Below, piece after piece: positions 6,114-6,665 of a DNA stretch of 6,665 bases. Under the pieces are notes generated by a model. It searched no databases and was not told where the DNA came from. It saw nothing but the letters and a program-made list of their open reading frames with translations. The stretch's first letter is position 1. The number at the start of each line of letters is the position of its first letter. The position numbers and the translations under genes were made by a program. Origin of the DNA: Saprospirales bacterium (GTDB lineage: Bacteria > Bacteroidota > Bacteroidia > Chitinophagales > Saprospiraceae); contig DLXL01000262.1 of NCBI GenBank assembly GCA_003448025.1, positions 32,942-39,606 of the forward strand, given 5' to 3'.

Positions 6114-6665
6114 ATGTTTATGAAACTTTTACTGACCAATTTTTGCTTATTCCTCGGAATAAGCTTTCAAAGCATAGAAGGATTAGCACAAAATATTGAA
6201 AAACAAAGGGTTGTAATCCCAGGCACTGAGGTGTCCTTCGAATTAGTCCTTTTGCCTCCAGGGAACTTCATGATGGGAAGCAAAGCAAATGAAGTGGGCA
6301 GATCAGAGAATGAGGGGCATCAAGCTGTTAGTTTGAGCGGTTTTTGGATGGGTGTTTGCGAAGTAACCTGGGATGAATTTTACTGCTTTCAATTTAAGCA
6401 TATGGATTCCGATTCCAGTCTTAACAATGATCTGGGGTTCAAGGCAGATGCGATTGCCCGCCCTACTCCACCCTATTTCGATTTTACCTATGGACGTGGC
6501 AGAGCAGGCGGGTTTCCAGCCGCAACGATGACGCAGCAGGCAGCTTTGCGATATTGCCAATGGTTAAGTGATAAAACGGGCGATTTTTATCGGCTACCCA
6601 CTGAAGCGGAATGGGAATATGCTTGTCGTGCAGGGACAACTACTCGCTTTTATTTTGGTGATGAT
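6114..6665 (+). CDS. Secreted FGE-sulfatase (formylglycine-generating enzyme-like, SUMF1/EgtB/PvdO family) domain protein, 3' truncated by window edge
   Basis: The frame stays open for 184 codons to the window edge, so the C-terminus is missing. Two in-frame ATGs, at 6114 and 6120, are possible starts; the second gives M-K-L-L-L, a tidier signal peptide. A hydrophobic stretch follows the lysine, with a plausible signal peptidase I site after GLA near residue 25, and there is no lipobox cysteine. From about residue 40 the FGE fold begins: LPPGNFMMGS at 47-56, a run ending in GVCEVTWDEFYCF, MTQQAALRYCQWLS near 138-151, and the hallmark RLPTEAEWEYACRAGT at 160-175. The catalytic cysteines of true FGE lie later and cannot be checked. 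Many members are not sulfatase activators. A long insert before the MTQ motif (RPTPPYFDFTYGRGRAGGFP) also occurs in secreted Bacteroidota/Planctomycetes members, as far as I recall. GldJ/GldK gliding proteins share the fold but are lipoproteins. It is divergent from the aminotransferase, with no evident partner in the window. Confidence 0.88.
   Translation, partial: MFMKLLLTNFCLFLGISFQSIEGLAQNIEKQRVVIPGTEVSFELVLLPPGNFMMGSKANEVGRSENEGHQAVSLSGFWMGVCEVTWDEFYCFQFKHMDSDSSLNNDLGFKADAIARPTPPYFDFTYGRGRAGGFPAATMTQQAALRYCQWLSDKTGDFYRLPTEAEWEYACRAGTTTRFYFGDD

Noticed and set aside
6303..6560. Minus-strand open frame of 85 codons near the right end
   Set aside because: It lies wholly antisense to the FGE-like coding frame, which has clear motifs on both sides of it.
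6114..6665. Gliding motility lipoprotein GldJ/GldK
   Set aside because: They share the FGE fold, but no lipobox cysteine follows the signal peptide here and no gld neighbours are visible.

Overview
The window looks like a chromosomal segment of a Bacteroidota bacterium with moderate GC content. The evidence is indirect. The protein sequences have a Bacteroidota flavour (a DusB-type synthase, an HD-type CCA enzyme, a split biotin carboxylase, and a secreted FGE-sulfatase domain protein). Start codons lack clear Shine-Dalgarno sequences. TTTG tetranucleotides, resembling the core of the Bacteroidota -7 box, lie just upstream of several starts. I cannot place it below phylum level.

Layout. Positions 1-48 hold six tandem copies of an A(C/T/A)AAACCC octamer, directly followed by a plus-strand gene (56-1144) for a von Willebrand factor A (VWA) protein with a complete MIDAS metal site. 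This gene converges, with only 8 bp between stop codons, on a run of four minus-strand genes. In transcription order (right to left) these are a class IV aminotransferase (6070-5216), a biotin carboxylase subunit (5157-3715), a DusB-type tRNA-dihydrouridine synthase (3657-2617) and a CCA tRNA nucleotidyltransferase/HD protein (2571-1153). Gaps between them are 58, 57 and 45 bp, so they could be one transcription unit, but nothing proves it. The dusB-cca gap contains a run of nine G (nine C on the coding strand). A plus-strand gene starting at 6114 or 6120 diverges from the aminotransferase and runs off the right edge. It encodes a secreted formylglycine-generating-enzyme-like domain protein. 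The 43-bp divergent gap contains a 24-bp imperfect palindrome.

How the genes relate. The two tRNA-maturation genes (dusB and cca) are functional neighbours. The biotin carboxylase needs a carrier protein and a carboxyltransferase encoded elsewhere. The aminotransferase and carboxylase are metabolic, with no evident link to the tRNA genes. The VWA protein probably works with an AAA+ ATPase encoded outside the window. No rRNA, tRNA, CRISPR, insertion sequence or convincing terminator is visible, and no gene-free stretch exceeds 60 bp. The content is mostly housekeeping, and I see no clear evidence of a new multi-gene system. The most unusual signals are the octamer repeat, the G9 tract and the divergent palindrome.
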